A DNA stretch of 64,000 nt from the NCBI RefSeq assembly GCF_010975005.1, contig NZ_JAAIVC010000001.1:62001-126000 (forward strand), read 5' to 3'. Source of the DNA: Caulobacter sp. 17J65-9 (GTDB taxonomy: Bacteria; Pseudomonadota; Alphaproteobacteria; Caulobacterales; Caulobacteraceae). Below, in pieces: positions 53,742 through 63,168 of this stretch. Positions within the stretch are counted from its first letter, which is position 1, and the number at the start of each line of letters is the position of its first letter. The notes under the pieces were generated by a model. That model saw nothing but the letters and a program-made list of their open reading frames with translations. It searched no databases and was not told where the DNA came from. The position numbers and the translations under genes were made by a program.

Positions 53742-54977
53742 ATGTCTCCCAATCGATGGCTGCTGCCGCTGCTGTTCAGCGGTGCAGCCGCGGCGTCGGC
53801 CTCGGCCGAGCCGCTCACCTTTGACCAGGCGCTCCAACGCGCCCAAACGAGCGAACCTGGTCTCCAGGCGCAAAGCCTTCGCGTCGAGGCCGCCACTTCG
53901 GCCGCGCGTGCAGCGGCGGCCCTGCCCGACCCACGCCTAGCCGTCGGTGTCGAGAACTTCCCGATCTCCGGGCCGGCAGCTGGCCGCTTCGGGGATGACG
54001 AGATGACCATGGCCCGGATCGGGGTCATGCAGGATGTCCCGAACACCTCGAAGCGCCGGGCACGCGCTGAACGCGCAGAGGCCGAGATCAGCGTCGCCGA
54101 GGCAGGGCGCCGCGTCGAAACGCGTGAGGTCCTGTTGGCTTCGGCCCTCGCCTGGATTGATCTCCATTACGCGAAGAGGCGCCTCGCGGCGCTCGGTGAA
54201 GTCGAGCAGGCCCTTGAGCCGCTGTTTGCAACGGCGCCGTCCAGCGTCGCTGCGGGCGCGTCACGGCCAGCCCAGGCGGTCGAGCCCGAACAGTTGATGG
54301 CCGCCCTCGCCGACCGTCGCAGCGAACTCGATGCCGAAGTCGGAAAGGCACGTGCAGCACTGGCGCGCTGGACCGGCGATCCGGCGGCCGACGCGGTCGG
54401 CGAGCCGCCGACGTTTGAGATCGATCCCGTCGAGCTTCGCGCTTCGCTGGACAGACACCCTCAGTTGCTCGCAGTTGCCGCCGAGGGCCGTCAGGCCGAT
54501 GCCGAGGTGAGTCTCGCCAAGGCTGAGAAGCGCCCCGACTGGGGCTGGGAAGTCGCCTACCAACGTCGTGACCCGATGTTCGGCGACATGGTGTCGGCTG
54601 GCGTCACCGTCAGCCTGCCGCTGTTCACCCGCGATCGACAGGATCCGGTCATCGAGGCCCGTCTGAAGGACGCAAACCGCCTCCGTATCGAACAGGAAGC
54701 AAACCGGCGCGAGCTGGTCGCCGCCCTTGAGGCCGACCTGGCAGAGCACGCCATGCACCATGATCGGCTGGAGAGGGCCCGAACCACGCTCGTTCCCCTC
54801 GCCAAACGACGTGCTGACCTGGAGACGGCCAGCTACGGGGCCGGTACCGCCAGCCTGTCCGACGTGATCGACGCTTTCACCGACCTCGCCGAGGCCCGCC
54901 TCGAACTCCTTGACCGCGAAAGCGAGACCGCCCGCGACGCCGCCCGGCTCGTTCTCGCCTACGGGACCCACGACTGA
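53742..54977 (+). CDS. cusC: CusC/CzcC-type outer-membrane efflux protein
   Basis: 411 aa from ATG 53742 (GGAG upstream). Signal peptide (LLPLLFSGAAAASASA) and a TolC-like repeat of long coiled-coil helices (LTFDQALQRAQTSEPGLQAQ ... LTVSLPLFTRDRQDPVIEAR region at about 305). Slightly shorter than E. coli CusC (457 aa) and without a lipobox, so nearer to CzcC. It forms the outer-membrane duct with CusB and CusA. ATGA-type junction with cusB. Confidence 0.9.
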   Translation: MSPNRWLLPLLFSGAAAASASAEPLTFDQALQRAQTSEPGLQAQSLRVEAATSAARAAAALPDPRLAVGVENFPISGPAAGRFGDDEMTMARIGVMQDVPNTSKRRARAERAEAEISVAEAGRRVETREVLLASALAWIDLHYAKRRLAALGEVEQALEPLFATAPSSVAAGASRPAQAVEPEQLMAALADRRSELDAEVGKARAALARWTGDPAADAVGEPPTFEIDPVELRASLDRHPQLLAVAAEGRQADAEVSLAKAEKRPDWGWEVAYQRRDPMFGDMVSAGVTVSLPLFTRDRQDPVIEARLKDANRLRIEQEANRRELVAALEADLAEHAMHHDRLERARTTLVPLAKRRADLETASYGAGTASLSDVIDAFTDLAEARLELLDRESETARDAARLVLAYGTHD

Positions 54978-56497
54978 TGACCCGCATTCCTCTCACGCCG
55001 CGCACCCTCTCAGTTGCGGCAGCCGCCCTCGTCCTGGCTTCCGGTGGGCTCGGTTACGGCCTCGCTCGCCTGCAAGATCGCCCCTCTCCGACTGCGGAGA
55101 CGCCGGCCGCCGGTCGCGAGGTTCTTTACTGGTACGACCCCATGGTCCCGGGCCAGCGCTTCGATAAGCCGGGCAAGTCTCCCTACATGGACATGCCGCT
55201 CGTGCCGAAATACGCCGATGAGGCGGACGCCGGGGGTGGGGTGCGCATTGATCCCGCGCGCACGCAGAACGTCGGCATGCGCGTAGTCGAAGCGCGCCGT
55301 GGCCTACTCTCCAACGAGCTGCAGGCGACCGGCGTCATCGATTTCAATCAACGCGACGTCGCCATCGTGCAGGCGAAGACCGGGGGTATCGTCCAGCGCG
55401 TGTACGGCCGCGCGCCCGGCGACGTGGTCGCCGCCGGCGCTCCGTTGGCCGATCTTCTCGTCCCGGAATGGGGAGGCGCCCAGGCCGAGTTCCTAGCCGT
55501 GCGGCGCACGGGAGATGCCGCCCTTGTCCAGGCCGCGCGCCAGCGGTTGCACCTGCTCGGCATGCCCCCGAGCCTTATTGCCGAGATCGAACGGAGCGGA
55601 CGGCCCCGGACAGTCGTGACGGTGAGCACGCCGACCGGCGGGACCATCAAGGACCTGGGTGTGCGCGCGGGCATGACCGTGCCGGCTGGCCAGACCCTGG
55701 CCGAGATCAACGGGCTTTCGACCGTCTGGCTAGACGCCGCCGTGCCGGAAGCCATGGCGGGCCGCATCCGCGTCGGCGGCCCCGCGCAGGCTACGCTCGC
55801 CGCCTATCCCGGCGAGACCTTCACCGGGCGCGTTACCCAGATCCTCCCGCAGGTGGCCGGCGAGAGCCGCACACTCACGGCCCGGGTGGAGCTGCCGAAC
55901 CGTGGCGGCCGACTGAGGCCGGGCATGTTCGCGACGGTCGACCTAGGCGGCGGCGCGAAGACAGCTCTGCTCGTCCCCTCCGAAGCTGTCATCCGTACCG
56001 GCCGACGCGTTCTGGTCATGCTCGCCCTCGAGGGTGGCCGCTACAAGCCGGCTGAGGTCCGTATCGGCGACAGCACGAACGGGCAGACCGAAATCCTGGC
56101 TGGTCTGTCCGAGGGCGAGAAGGTGGTGGCCTCCGGCCAGTTCCTGATCGACTCCGAAGCCAGCCTGGCGGGCATGGAAGCACGGCCGGTGGACGCGGCC
56201 CCGGCTTCCGGACCTTCGAGAGCTAGCGATGCCGCCAACCACAGCGGCCATGCCGCTCCCGCGTCGGCGCTCCACGAGACCGTCGGACGCATCGAGCAGG
56301 TCACCAGCAAATCTGTGACGCTGTCGCACGAAGCCGTGCCGACCCTCGGCTGGCCAGCCATGACCATGAGCTTCCGCTTGGAAGATCCGGCTTTGGTCCG
56401 AGGCTTGAAGCCGGGCGACCGCGTGCGCTTCGCCTTCGACCAGCCCGCCGCGGGCCCGACTGTGCGCCGCATCTCCCCGCTGGGAGCCCGCCCGTGA
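54977..56497 (+). CDS. cusB: CusB-type adaptor fused to a CusF domain
   Basis: 506 aa. An N-terminal anchor, a heavy-metal-binding segment [20 protein letters not shown] followed by DMPLVPKY, then the barrel-sandwich and hairpin domains ([19 protein letters not shown]). The last 80 residues are a CusF-like domain ([29 protein letters not shown]) with the Trp and two Met ligands. The fusion would tether the Ag/Cu chaperone to the adaptor. Confidence 0.94.
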   Translation: MTRIPLTPRTLSVAAAALVLASGGLGYGLARLQDRPSPTAETPAAGREVLYWYDPMVPGQRFDKPGKSPYMDMPLVPKYADEADAGGGVRIDPARTQNVGMRVVEARRGLLSNELQATGVIDFNQRDVAIVQAKTGGIVQRVYGRAPGDVVAAGAPLADLLVPEWGGAQAEFLAVRRTGDAALVQAARQRLHLLGMPPSLIAEIERSGRPRTVVTVSTPTGGTIKDLGVRAGMTVPAGQTLAEINGLSTVWLDAAVPEAMAGRIRVGGPAQATLAAYPGETFTGRVTQILPQVAGESRTLTARVELPNRGGRLRPGMFATVDLGGGAKTALLVPSEAVIRTGRRVLVMLALEGGRYKPAEVRIGDSTNGQTEILAGLSEGEKVVASGQFLIDSEASLAGMEARPVDAAPASGPSRASDAANHSGHAAPASALHETVGRIEQVTSKSVTLSHEAVPTLGWPAMTMSFRLEDPALVRGLKPGDRVRFAFDQPAAGPTVRRISPLGARP

Positions 56498-59400
56498 TCG
56501 CAGCGATTATTCGTTGGTCGGCGGCCAACCGCTTCTTCGTGCTGCTGGGCGCGCTCGCCCTGCTGGCCGCCGGCATCTGGGCGGTGCGCTCGACCCCGGT
56601 CGACGCTCTGCCCGATCTCTCCGACGTCCAGGTCGTCGTGCGCACCACCTATCCCGGCCAGGCGCCGCAGATTGTCGAAAACCAGGTCACCTACCCATTG
56701 GCGACGACCATGCTGTCGGTCCCGGGCGCCAAGACGGTCCGCGGCTACTCCTTTTTCGGCGACAGCTTCGTCTACGTCCTGTTCGAGGACGGGACGGACC
56801 TCTATTGGGCCCGGTCGCGCGTCTTGGAGTACCTGAGCCAGGTCCAGTCCTCGCTTCCGCCGTCAGCCAAAACCTCATTGGGCCCGGATGCCACGGGCGT
56901 GGGCTGGGTCTACGAGTACGCCCTGGTCGACCGTTCTGGCCGGCATGACCTGTCGCAGCTGCGAAGCCTGCAGGACTGGTTCCTGCGTTACGAACTGAAG
57001 AGCGTGCCCGGCGTCGCCGAGGTCGCCAGCATCGGCGGCATGGTCAAGCAGTATCAGGTCGTGCTCGACCCGGTGAAGCTCGCCGCCTACAGCGTGACCT
57101 TCCAGGACGCCGTCGAAGCGATCCGGCGCGCCAACCAGGAGGCCGGCGGCTCGGTCCTGGAAATGGCCGAGGCCGAGTACATGGTCCGCGCCAGCGGGTA
57201 CCTGCAGACCCTCGACGACTTCCGCGCAATCCCGCTCCGAACGGCTGCCGGCGGCGTGCCCGTCCGCCTCGGTGACGTCGCCAGCGTCCAGCTCGGGCCG
57301 GAGATGCGTCGTGGGGTCGCCGAGCTGAACGGCGAGGGTGAAGTCGCTGGCGGGGTGATCGTCCTTCGCTCCGGCAAGAACGCCAAGGAAACGATCGCCG
57401 CGGTCCGCGAGAAGCTCGCCGAGTTGAAACGGAGCCTGCCTCCCGGCGTCGAGATCGTCACGACCTACGACCGCTCGCAGCTGATCGACCGGGCTATCGC
57501 CAACCTTCGCGAGAAGCTGGTCGAAGAGTTCATCGTCGTCGCGATCGTGTGCGCCCTGTTCCTCTGGCATGCGCGCTCGGCGCTGGTGGCGATCGCCACC
57601 TTGCCGCTCGGCGTGCTGTTCGCCCTGATCGTCATGCGCTTCCAGGGCGTGAACGCCAACATCATGTCGCTCGGCGGCATAGCCATCGCGATCGGCGCCA
57701 TGGTCGACGCGGCCGTAGTGATGATCGAGAACGCCCACAAGCACGTGGAGCACTGGGAAAGGGATCACCCCGGCGAGAAGCTGGAGGGCGAGGCCCGCTG
57801 GAAGGTGATAACCGACGCCGCTGTCGAGGTCGGGCCGGCGCTGTTCGTCAGCCTGGTCATCATCACCTTGTCGTTCATCCCGGTCTTCACCCTGCAGGCG
57901 CAGGAGGGCCGGCTGTTCTCGCCGCTGGCCTTCACCAAGACCTACGCCATGGCCGGCGCCGCCATCCTTTCGGTGACCCTGGTCCCGGTGCTGATGGGGT
58001 ACTTGATCCGCGGCCGGATCCCCCCGGAGAGCAGCAATCTGCTGAACCGCTGGCTGACAGCCGTATACCGGCCGGCGTTGGACTGGGTGATGCGCAGGCC
58101 CAAGACGACCCTGGTGATCGCGGCCCTGCTGTTCGCAACGACCGCTTGGCCGCTCAGCCGGCTAGGGGGTGAATTCATTCCGGCGATCGACGAGGGCGAC
58201 TTGCTCTATATGCCCTCGGCCCTCCCCGGCCTGTCGGCCGCAGAGGCGGCCGAGCTGCTTCAGCAGAGCGATCGGCTGATCAAGACTGTGCCGGAGGTGA
58301 AGAGCGTCTTCGGCAAGGCGGGCCGAGCCGAAACCGCCACCGATCCGGCTCCTCTGGAGATGTTCGAGACCACCATCCAGTTCAAGCCACGCGACCAGTG
58401 GCGCCCAGGCATGACGCCCGAGAAGCTGATTGAGGAGCTCGATCGCACAGTGAAGGTGCCGGGGCTCGCCAACGTATGGGTTCCGCCGATCCGAAACCGC
58501 ATCGACATGCTCGCGACCGGCATCAAGAGTCCCATCGGGGTGAAAGTGTCTGGCTCGGATCTCGCCGAACTGGATCGCATCGCCGGCCAGGTGGAGCAGG
58601 TCGCGAAGAAGGTGCCGGGCGTGAGCTCCGCCCTTGCAGAGCGTCTGACTGGCGGGCGCTACGTCGATGTCGATATCGACCGCGCCGCAGCGGCCCGCTT
58701 CGGCCTCAACATCGCCGATGTGCAGGAGATCGTGGCGGGCGCTGTCGGCGGCGAGACGATCGGCCAGACCGTGGAGGGCGTAGCGCGATACCCGATCAAC
58801 GTGCGCTACCCGCGGGAAGTCCGGGACAGCCTGGAAGGTTTGCGGGCACTGCCCATCCTCACGCCCGCGGGCCAGCAGATCACGCTAGGCACTGTCGCGG
58901 TGATCCGGATCGCCGACGGCCCACCGATGCTGAAGACGGAAAACGCCCGGCCCTCGACCTGGGTCTACGTCGACGTCCGTGGACGCGACCTCGCTTCGGT
59001 CGTCGCGGACCTGCAGAAAGCGGTGGCCCGGGACGTGAAGCTCTCGCCCGGCGTGTCGATCGCCTACGCCGGCCAGTTCGAGTACCTCGAACGCGCCATG
59101 GAGCGACTGAAGCTGGTCGTCCCGGCGACGCTGCTGATCATCTTCGTGCTGCTTTACGTCGTCTTCCGGCGGTTCGACGAGGCGGCTCTGATCATGGCCA
59201 CCCTGCCCTTCGCCCTCACCGGCGGGATCTGGGCTCTCTACCTGCTGGGCTACGATCAGTCGGTAGCGACCGGCGTGGGCTTCATCGCGCTCGCCGGTGT
59301 CTCGGCCGAGTTCGGCGTCGTGATGCTGATCTACCTGAAGCACGCCCTGGAGGCGCGCGGGCCGGCGCCTTCGCCCGACCAGGTCGAGAACGCCGTCCGC

Positions 59401-59631
59401 GAAGGCGCCCTCCTGCGAGTCCGGCCCAAGGCCATGACTGTCGCCGTCATTCTGGCCGGCCTGTTCCCAGTGATGATCGGGCATGGAGCCGGCTCGGAGG
59501 TCATGAGCCGCATCGCCGCCCCGATGATCGGGGGCATGCTGACGGCGCCCCTGCTTTCCATGCTCGTCATCCCGGCAGGCTATCTACTGCTGCGCCGGCG
59601 AGCGGTGCATTCTCGTTCGACGTCGATCTGA
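56494..59631 (+). CDS. cusA: CusA-type heavy-metal RND efflux pump
   Basis: 1045 aa, normal length. RND transporter with twelve helices: [20 protein letters not shown]-like start ([20 protein letters not shown]), [20 protein letters not shown], then [20 protein letters not shown] in TM4 and [20 protein letters not shown] in TM10. The set [10 protein letters not shown] and the Met-bearing IGPEM-like segment LGPEMRRG suggest monovalent Cu/Ag (HME4) rather than Co/Zn/Cd, though this is not certain. GTGA overlap with cusB. Confidence 0.95.
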   Translation: MIAAIIRWSAANRFFVLLGALALLAAGIWAVRSTPVDALPDLSDVQVVVRTTYPGQAPQIVENQVTYPLATTMLSVPGAKTVRGYSFFGDSFVYVLFEDGTDLYWARSRVLEYLSQVQSSLPPSAKTSLGPDATGVGWVYEYALVDRSGRHDLSQLRSLQDWFLRYELKSVPGVAEVASIGGMVKQYQVVLDPVKLAAYSVTFQDAVEAIRRANQEAGGSVLEMAEAEYMVRASGYLQTLDDFRAIPLRTAAGGVPVRLGDVASVQLGPEMRRGVAELNGEGEVAGGVIVLRSGKNAKETIAAVREKLAELKRSLPPGVEIVTTYDRSQLIDRAIANLREKLVEEFIVVAIVCALFLWHARSALVAIATLPLGVLFALIVMRFQGVNANIMSLGGIAIAIGAMVDAAVVMIENAHKHVEHWERDHPGEKLEGEARWKVITDAAVEVGPALFVSLVIITLSFIPVFTLQAQEGRLFSPLAFTKTYAMAGAAILSVTLVPVLMGYLIRGRIPPESSNLLNRWLTAVYRPALDWVMRRPKTTLVIAALLFATTAWPLSRLGGEFIPAIDEGDLLYMPSALPGLSAAEAAELLQQSDRLIKTVPEVKSVFGKAGRAETATDPAPLEMFETTIQFKPRDQWRPGMTPEKLIEELDRTVKVPGLANVWVPPIRNRIDMLATGIKSPIGVKVSGSDLAELDRIAGQVEQVAKKVPGVSSALAERLTGGRYVDVDIDRAAAARFGLNIADVQEIVAGAVGGETIGQTVEGVARYPINVRYPREVRDSLEGLRALPILTPAGQQITLGTVAVIRIADGPPMLKTENARPSTWVYVDVRGRDLASVVADLQKAVARDVKLSPGVSIAYAGQFEYLERAMERLKLVVPATLLIIFVLLYVVFRRFDEAALIMATLPFALTGGIWALYLLGYDQSVATGVGFIALAGVSAEFGVVMLIYLKHALEARGPAPSPDQVENAVREGALLRVRPKAMTVAVILAGLFPVMIGHGAGSEVMSRIAAPMIGGMLTAPLLSMLVIPAGYLLLRRRAVHSRSTSI

Positions 59632-59642
59632 AGGAGTCATCC

Positions 59643-60071
59643 ATGAGACGCGCCTATTTCACCCTCGCCGCGCTCGGCCTCGCCGCCGCGCTCACGGCCT
59701 GCGGCGAGAAGAAGGAAGCCGCCCAGCCGGCGGCGCCCGAGGCCACCGGCGGGATGATGGAGCCCGGCACGCCCATGATGAAGGAGGGCGAGGCGCCGAT
59801 GATGAAGGACGGGCAGATGCCCATGTCGGAAGGCGCAGCCCCAGCGGCGCAGGCGATCGCCAAGGGCGAAGGCGAAGTAACGGCGATCGACAAGACCGCC
59901 GGAACGATCACGATCAAGCACGGCCCGATCCCTGAGGCGAAGTGGCCCGCCATGACCATGGCCTTTAAGGCGAACCCGCCTGCCCTGCTCGACACCGTAA
60001 AGGTCGGCGATCGGGTCCGCTTCGACCTGAAGCTCGAGGGCAACGAGGTCACGGCCATCGCGCGGAAGTAG
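59643..60071 (+). CDS. cusF: CusF-like periplasmic copper-binding lipoprotein
   Basis: 142 aa from ATG 59643 (GGAG upstream). Lipobox ALTAC, a Met-rich linker (GMMEPGTPMMKEGEAPMMKD), then a CusF/EcnB-type domain (GEGEVTAIDKTAGTITIKHG, KWPAMTMAFKA) with His, Trp and two Met ligands. It duplicates the domain fused to CusB. Last gene of the cus operon. Confidence 0.93.
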   Translation: MRRAYFTLAALGLAAALTACGEKKEAAQPAAPEATGGMMEPGTPMMKEGEAPMMKDGQMPMSEGAAPAAQAIAKGEGEVTAIDKTAGTITIKHGPIPEAKWPAMTMAFKANPPALLDTVKVGDRVRFDLKLEGNEVTAIARK

Positions 60072-60084
60072 CCGAGCGTGAGCG

Positions 60085-60111
60085 GGCCCGCAGGCTTGAA
60101 ACCTGCGGGCC
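60085..60111 (+). terminator. Hairpin at the end of the cus operon
   Basis: GGCCCGCAGG-cttgaaa-CCTGCGGGCC, a perfect 10-bp stem 13 bp after the cusF stop. No T-run follows. Confidence 0.75.
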
Positions 60112-60177
60112 ATAACGCGCAACCCGGACACTCGCCCGACCTGTTCTCGTTCCACGCTCAATGTCAGGACAAGGGTA

Positions 60178-60205
60178 GTGACAAAACCGTAAAACCGGTT
60201 ATTTA
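60178..60205 (+). promoter_or_regulatory. Promoter and ArsR operator of the first arsR
   Basis: -35 GTGACA (60178-60183), a 16-bp spacer and -10 TATTTA (60200-60205). AAAACCGGTTAT (60191-60202) sits over the spacer and -10 and matches the palindrome at 60558, so binding there would block polymerase. Confidence 0.75.
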
Positions 60206-60211
60206 AGACTC

Positions 60212-60529
60212 GTGGTCCGTGACGAAGCAGCACTCGAAGTTCAGATGGCCGACCGGTTCGCCGCACTCGGCGCGCCCGCCAGGGTCCAGCTGCTGAGACT
60301 GCTCGTCCGAGCCGGGGGTGACGGGCTGACCGTCGGCGAGCTTCAGAAGCATTCGGGACTGGCGCTCTCGACCCAGGCACATCACCTGAACGCGCTCGTC
60401 CGAGCCGGGCTGGTGGTCCAGGAGAAGGTCGGCCGCGAGGTGCGCTCGCGGGTGGACTATCGTGCCGTCCAGTCGCTCGGAACGTTCCTTATCGAGCGCT
60501 GCTGTGAAGGCGTCGGGGGGTGTTCGTGA
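60212..60529 (+). CDS. arsR: ArsR-family arsenic-responsive repressor (first)
   Basis: 105 aa from GTG 60212 close to the predicted transcription start; ATG 60245 (MADRFAALG) is an alternative. Winged HTH (LTVGELQKHSGLALSTQAHH, LNALVRAGLVVQEKVGREVR). C-terminal ERCCEGVGGC supplies the Cys ligands for As(III), a placement unlike the helix-alpha3 site of E. coli ArsR. It has its own terminator, so it is probably a monocistronic autoregulated gene. Confidence 0.92.
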   Translation: MVRDEAALEVQMADRFAALGAPARVQLLRLLVRAGGDGLTVGELQKHSGLALSTQAHHLNALVRAGLVVQEKVGREVRSRVDYRAVQSLGTFLIERCCEGVGGCS

Positions 60530-60541
60530 TCCCCCTTTTTT
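60515..60541 (+). terminator. Rho-independent terminator overlapping the arsR 3' end
   Basis: GGGGGG (60515-60520) pairs with CCCCC (60531-60535) across a 10-nt loop and is followed by TTTTTT (60536-60541). The stem begins inside the last codons of arsR. Confidence 0.8.
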
Positions 60542-60557
60542 GCCCTGAAATCACGAG

Positions 60558-60569
60558 AAAACCGGTTTT
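60558..60569. promoter_or_regulatory. ArsR operator before arsI
   Basis: AAAACCGGTTTT, a perfect 12-bp palindrome, 14 bp before the arsI start codon. It shares 10 of 12 bases with the site in front of the first arsR. Confidence 0.8.
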
Positions 60570-60583
60570 ATAGGAAAGATGAC

Positions 60584-61096
60584 ATGAAGCGCCTGCACGT
60601 CCACGTCAGCGTCACCAACCTGCAGAAGTCGATCGGCTTCTACAGCGCCCTGTTCCAGGCTGCGCCGACGGTCAACAAGCCCGACTACGCCAAGTGGATG
60701 CTGGACGACCCGCGCGTGAACTTCGCCATCTCGGAGAAGGGCGACCGGCATCCGGGGCTGAACCATCTCGGCATCCAGGCCGAGGAGGACGGCGAACTGG
60801 AGAACCTGCACGCCGCGCTCGGGGCCGCCAACATCAGCACGCACGACGAGACCTGCGCCAAGTGCTGCTACGCCGAGAGCGACAAGCACTGGGCGACCGA
60901 CCCCGACGGCCTGGTGTGGGAGACCTTCCGCTCCATGGGCCAGATCGCCGTGTACGGCGACGACCGGGCCGAGGCACTGGACGCCCGCGCCCGTCCGGCG
61001 CCAGCGGCGTCGGCGGCCGAGATGCCGAAGGCCGAAGCGTGCTGCGGCCCGACCGCGGCTCCAAAGGCCGAGGCCTGCTGCGGCCCGACGGCCTGA
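60584..61096 (+). CDS. arsI: ArsI C-As lyase / CadI-type metalloenzyme
   Basis: 170 aa. Vicinal-oxygen-chelate fold. The metal ligand pattern is His5, His61 and Glu113, with the As(III)-binding Cys94-Cys95 in CAKCCYAESDKHW, as in ArsI of Bacillus sp. MD1. It removes methyl from methylarsenite or phenyl from phenylarsenicals using O2 and Fe(II). The C-terminal 30 residues carry a duplicated KAEACCGPTA tail that could hold extra As(III). Confidence 0.93.
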   Translation: MKRLHVHVSVTNLQKSIGFYSALFQAAPTVNKPDYAKWMLDDPRVNFAISEKGDRHPGLNHLGIQAEEDGELENLHAALGAANISTHDETCAKCCYAESDKHWATDPDGLVWETFRSMGQIAVYGDDRAEALDARARPAPAASAAEMPKAEACCGPTAAPKAEACCGPTA

Positions 61097-61126
61097 GCGG
61101 GCGACAACAGGGATGGCGGCGCATCC

Positions 61127-61140
61127 ATTATTCGAGTAAT
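61127..61140. promoter_or_regulatory. Candidate operator of the second arsR
   Basis: ATTATTCGAGTAAT, a 14-bp dyad with 12 matching positions centred on TCGA. It is 8 bp before arsR2 and differs in sequence from the AAAACCGGTTTT sites, so the second ArsR may recognise it. Confidence 0.6.
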
Positions 61141-61148
61141 CCGGAACC

Positions 61149-61505
61149 ATGGAACACAAGACCGCTGTCACCGCCCTGTCCGCGCTCGGCCACGCCGGGC
61201 GTCTGGAGGTGTTTCGCCTGCTCGTCAAAGCCGGCGTGGAAGGCATGGCCGCAGGCGAAATCGCCCGTGCGACCGGTTCGCTGCCGAACACCCTCTCCGC
61301 CAACCTGAACATCCTGAGCGGGGCCGGACTGGTGCAGTCCCGGCGCGAGGGGCGGTCGATCATCTACACCGCGGACTACGCGCGCATGGGCCAGCTTCTC
61401 GCCTTCCTGGTCGAGGATTGCTGCGCCGGTAAGCCGGAAATCTGCGGCGTGGTCACCGAAATCGCCGCCCGATCCGCCTGCGGGGCGGACGCCGGCAGCT
61501 GCTAG
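61149..61505 (+). CDS. arsR: ArsR-family repressor (second)
   Basis: 118 aa. Winged HTH (AAGEIARATGSLPNTLSANL, NILSGAGLVQSRREGRSIIY) with C-terminal thiols DCCAGKPEIC and a final CGADAGSC. It belongs to a different branch from the first arsR and starts the operon arsR-arsC-aqpS-arsC-arsH-arsN. It likely binds As(III) through the DCC motif. Confidence 0.93.
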   Translation: MEHKTAVTALSALGHAGRLEVFRLLVKAGVEGMAAGEIARATGSLPNTLSANLNILSGAGLVQSRREGRSIIYTADYARMGQLLAFLVEDCCAGKPEICGVVTEIAARSACGADAGSC

Positions 61506-61520
61506 TCGACAGGACCCGAC

Positions 61521-62039
61521 ATGACCCAGACCGAAGGCCAGGCGCCGTTCAACGTCCTCATCCTCTGCACGGGCAACTCCGCCCGCTCGATCCTGGCGGA
61601 GGCCATCCTGAACCGCCTCGGCGAGGGCAAGCTGAAGGCCTACTCGGCAGGCTCCATGCCGGCCGGGCGGGTGAACCCGCACGCGATCGCGTTGCTGGAA
61701 AAGCTGAACTTCGACACCTCGGGCTTCCGCTCGAAAAGCTGGGACGAGTTCGCCCAGCCGGGCGCGCCGAAGCTCGATTTCATCTTCACCGTCTGTGACA
61801 ACGCCGCCGGCGAGGTCTGCCCGATCTGGCCGGGGATGCCGATCACGGCCCACTGGGGCATCCCGGACCCGGCCGCCGTGGAGGGTACGGACGCCGAGAA
61901 GGCCGCCGCCTTCGCCGAGGCGTATCGGCAGCTGACGGCTCGCATCACCGCCTTCGTGAACCTGCCGTTCGCCTCGCTGGACCGTCTGACGCTCCAGAAG
62001 AAGCTCGACGCAATCGGCCGCACGACGACGGACGCCTGA
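61521..62039 (+). CDS. arsC: Arsenate reductase, low-molecular-weight phosphatase type
   Basis: 172 aa. P-loop LILCTGNSARSILAEA (CX5R) at about residue 15, a second redox Cys in FTVCDNAAGEVCPIWPG, and DPAAVEGTD near the end. This is the thioredoxin-coupled type that reduces arsenate to arsenite. It is slightly longer at the C-terminus than the S. aureus enzyme (131 aa). It lies 15 nt after arsR2 and 2 nt before the aquaporin. Confidence 0.95.
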   Translation: MTQTEGQAPFNVLILCTGNSARSILAEAILNRLGEGKLKAYSAGSMPAGRVNPHAIALLEKLNFDTSGFRSKSWDEFAQPGAPKLDFIFTVCDNAAGEVCPIWPGMPITAHWGIPDPAAVEGTDAEKAAAFAEAYRQLTARITAFVNLPFASLDRLTLQKKLDAIGRTTTDA

Positions 62040-62041
62040 CG

Positions 62042-62743
62042 ATGGAGTTCAGTCTGTCACGCAGGCTCGCGGCCGAGGCGCTCGGTACGGCCACCCTGCT
62101 CTGTGTCGTGATCGGCTCCGGCATCATGGCCGAGCAACTGTCCGGCGGGAACGTCGCCCTAGCCCTGCTCGGCAACACGCTCGCCACCGGCGCGGCCCTG
62201 GTCGTGCTGATCACCGTGTTCGGCCCGGTCTCCGGGGCGCAGTTCAATCCGGCCGTGACGCTGGCCTTCCTGGTCCGCCGCGAACTGGGCTGGAAGATCG
62301 CCCTGGCCTACGTCGCTGCCCAACTCGTCGGCGCGATCGTCGGGGTCTGGGCGGCGCACCTGATGTTCGCCGAGCCGGTGCTGCAGGTCTCGACCAAGGC
62401 CCGCGACGGCCTGGCGCTCGACTTCGCCGAAGCGGTGGCCACCTTCGGCCTGCTCGCCACCATTTTCGGCGGCCTGCGCTTCCGACCGTCGGCCGTGCCC
62501 GCCCTGGTCGGCCTCTACATCACCTCGGCCTACTGGTTCACCGCCTCGACCAGCTTCGCCAATCCGGCCGTCACCGTGGCGCGCGCCCTCAGCGACAGCT
62601 TCGCCGGCATCGCCCCGGGCTCCGTCGCCGGCTTCATCGCCGCCCAGCTGGTCGGCGCCCTGGCCGCCGTCGGCGTGTTCGGCTGGCTGCTCGGCCGCGA
62701 GCCCGCCTCGGCCACCGCTCAACAAACCCAACCTGCAGAGTGA
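62042..62743 (+). CDS. aqpS: AqpS-like aquaglyceroporin
   Basis: 233 aa with six helices. Two pore motifs, QFNPAVTLAF and FANPAVTVAR; the aromatic/Arg region follows each. In Sinorhizobium meliloti, AqpS replaces ArsB in an ars operon and lets arsenite leave down its gradient. No ArsB or Acr3 is seen here, so the same route is likely. Located between the two arsC genes. Confidence 0.93.
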   Translation: MEFSLSRRLAAEALGTATLLCVVIGSGIMAEQLSGGNVALALLGNTLATGAALVVLITVFGPVSGAQFNPAVTLAFLVRRELGWKIALAYVAAQLVGAIVGVWAAHLMFAEPVLQVSTKARDGLALDFAEAVATFGLLATIFGGLRFRPSAVPALVGLYITSAYWFTASTSFANPAVTVARALSDSFAGIAPGSVAGFIAAQLVGALAAVGVFGWLLGREPASATAQQTQPAE

Positions 62744-62746
62744 ACC

Positions 62747-63163
62747 ATGAGCCCCTTTCCGGTGATCATCTTCCACAACCCGGCCTGCGGTACGTCCCGC
62801 AACGCCGTGGCCATGATCCGGGCGGCCGGATATGAGCCGACCGTCATCGAGTACCTGCAGGACGGCTGGGATCGGGAGCAGCTGGTCGAGCTGTTCGGCG
62901 AGGCCGGCCTGTCGGCCCGCGAGGCCATGCGCGAGAAGGGCACGCCCGCGGCGGACCTCGGCCTTCTCGATCCCGCGGCGACCGATGATCAGCTGCTCGA
63001 CGCGATGGTCGCTCACCCGGTGCTGGTGAACCGCCCCTTCGTGGTGACGCCGAAGGGTGTCGTCCTGGCCCGCCCCTCCGAGCGCGTGTTCGACGTGCTG
63101 GAGCGCCGCCCCGACCGCTTCGTGAAGGAAGACGGCGAGGTCGTCGACCTGACCGGCCGGTGA
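62747..63163 (+). CDS. arsC: Arsenate reductase, glutaredoxin type
   Basis: 138 aa (E. coli R773 ArsC 141 aa). Catalytic Cys in [16 protein letters not shown], and the arginine sites in [20 protein letters not shown]. This is unrelated in fold to the other ArsC. Having both types widens the reductant choice. Begins 3 nt after aqpS and overlaps the arsH region by GTGA. Confidence 0.95.
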   Translation: MSPFPVIIFHNPACGTSRNAVAMIRAAGYEPTVIEYLQDGWDREQLVELFGEAGLSAREAMREKGTPAADLGLLDPAATDDQLLDAMVAHPVLVNRPFVVTPKGVVLARPSERVFDVLERRPDRFVKEDGEVVDLTGR

Positions 63164-63168
63164 GCGCC

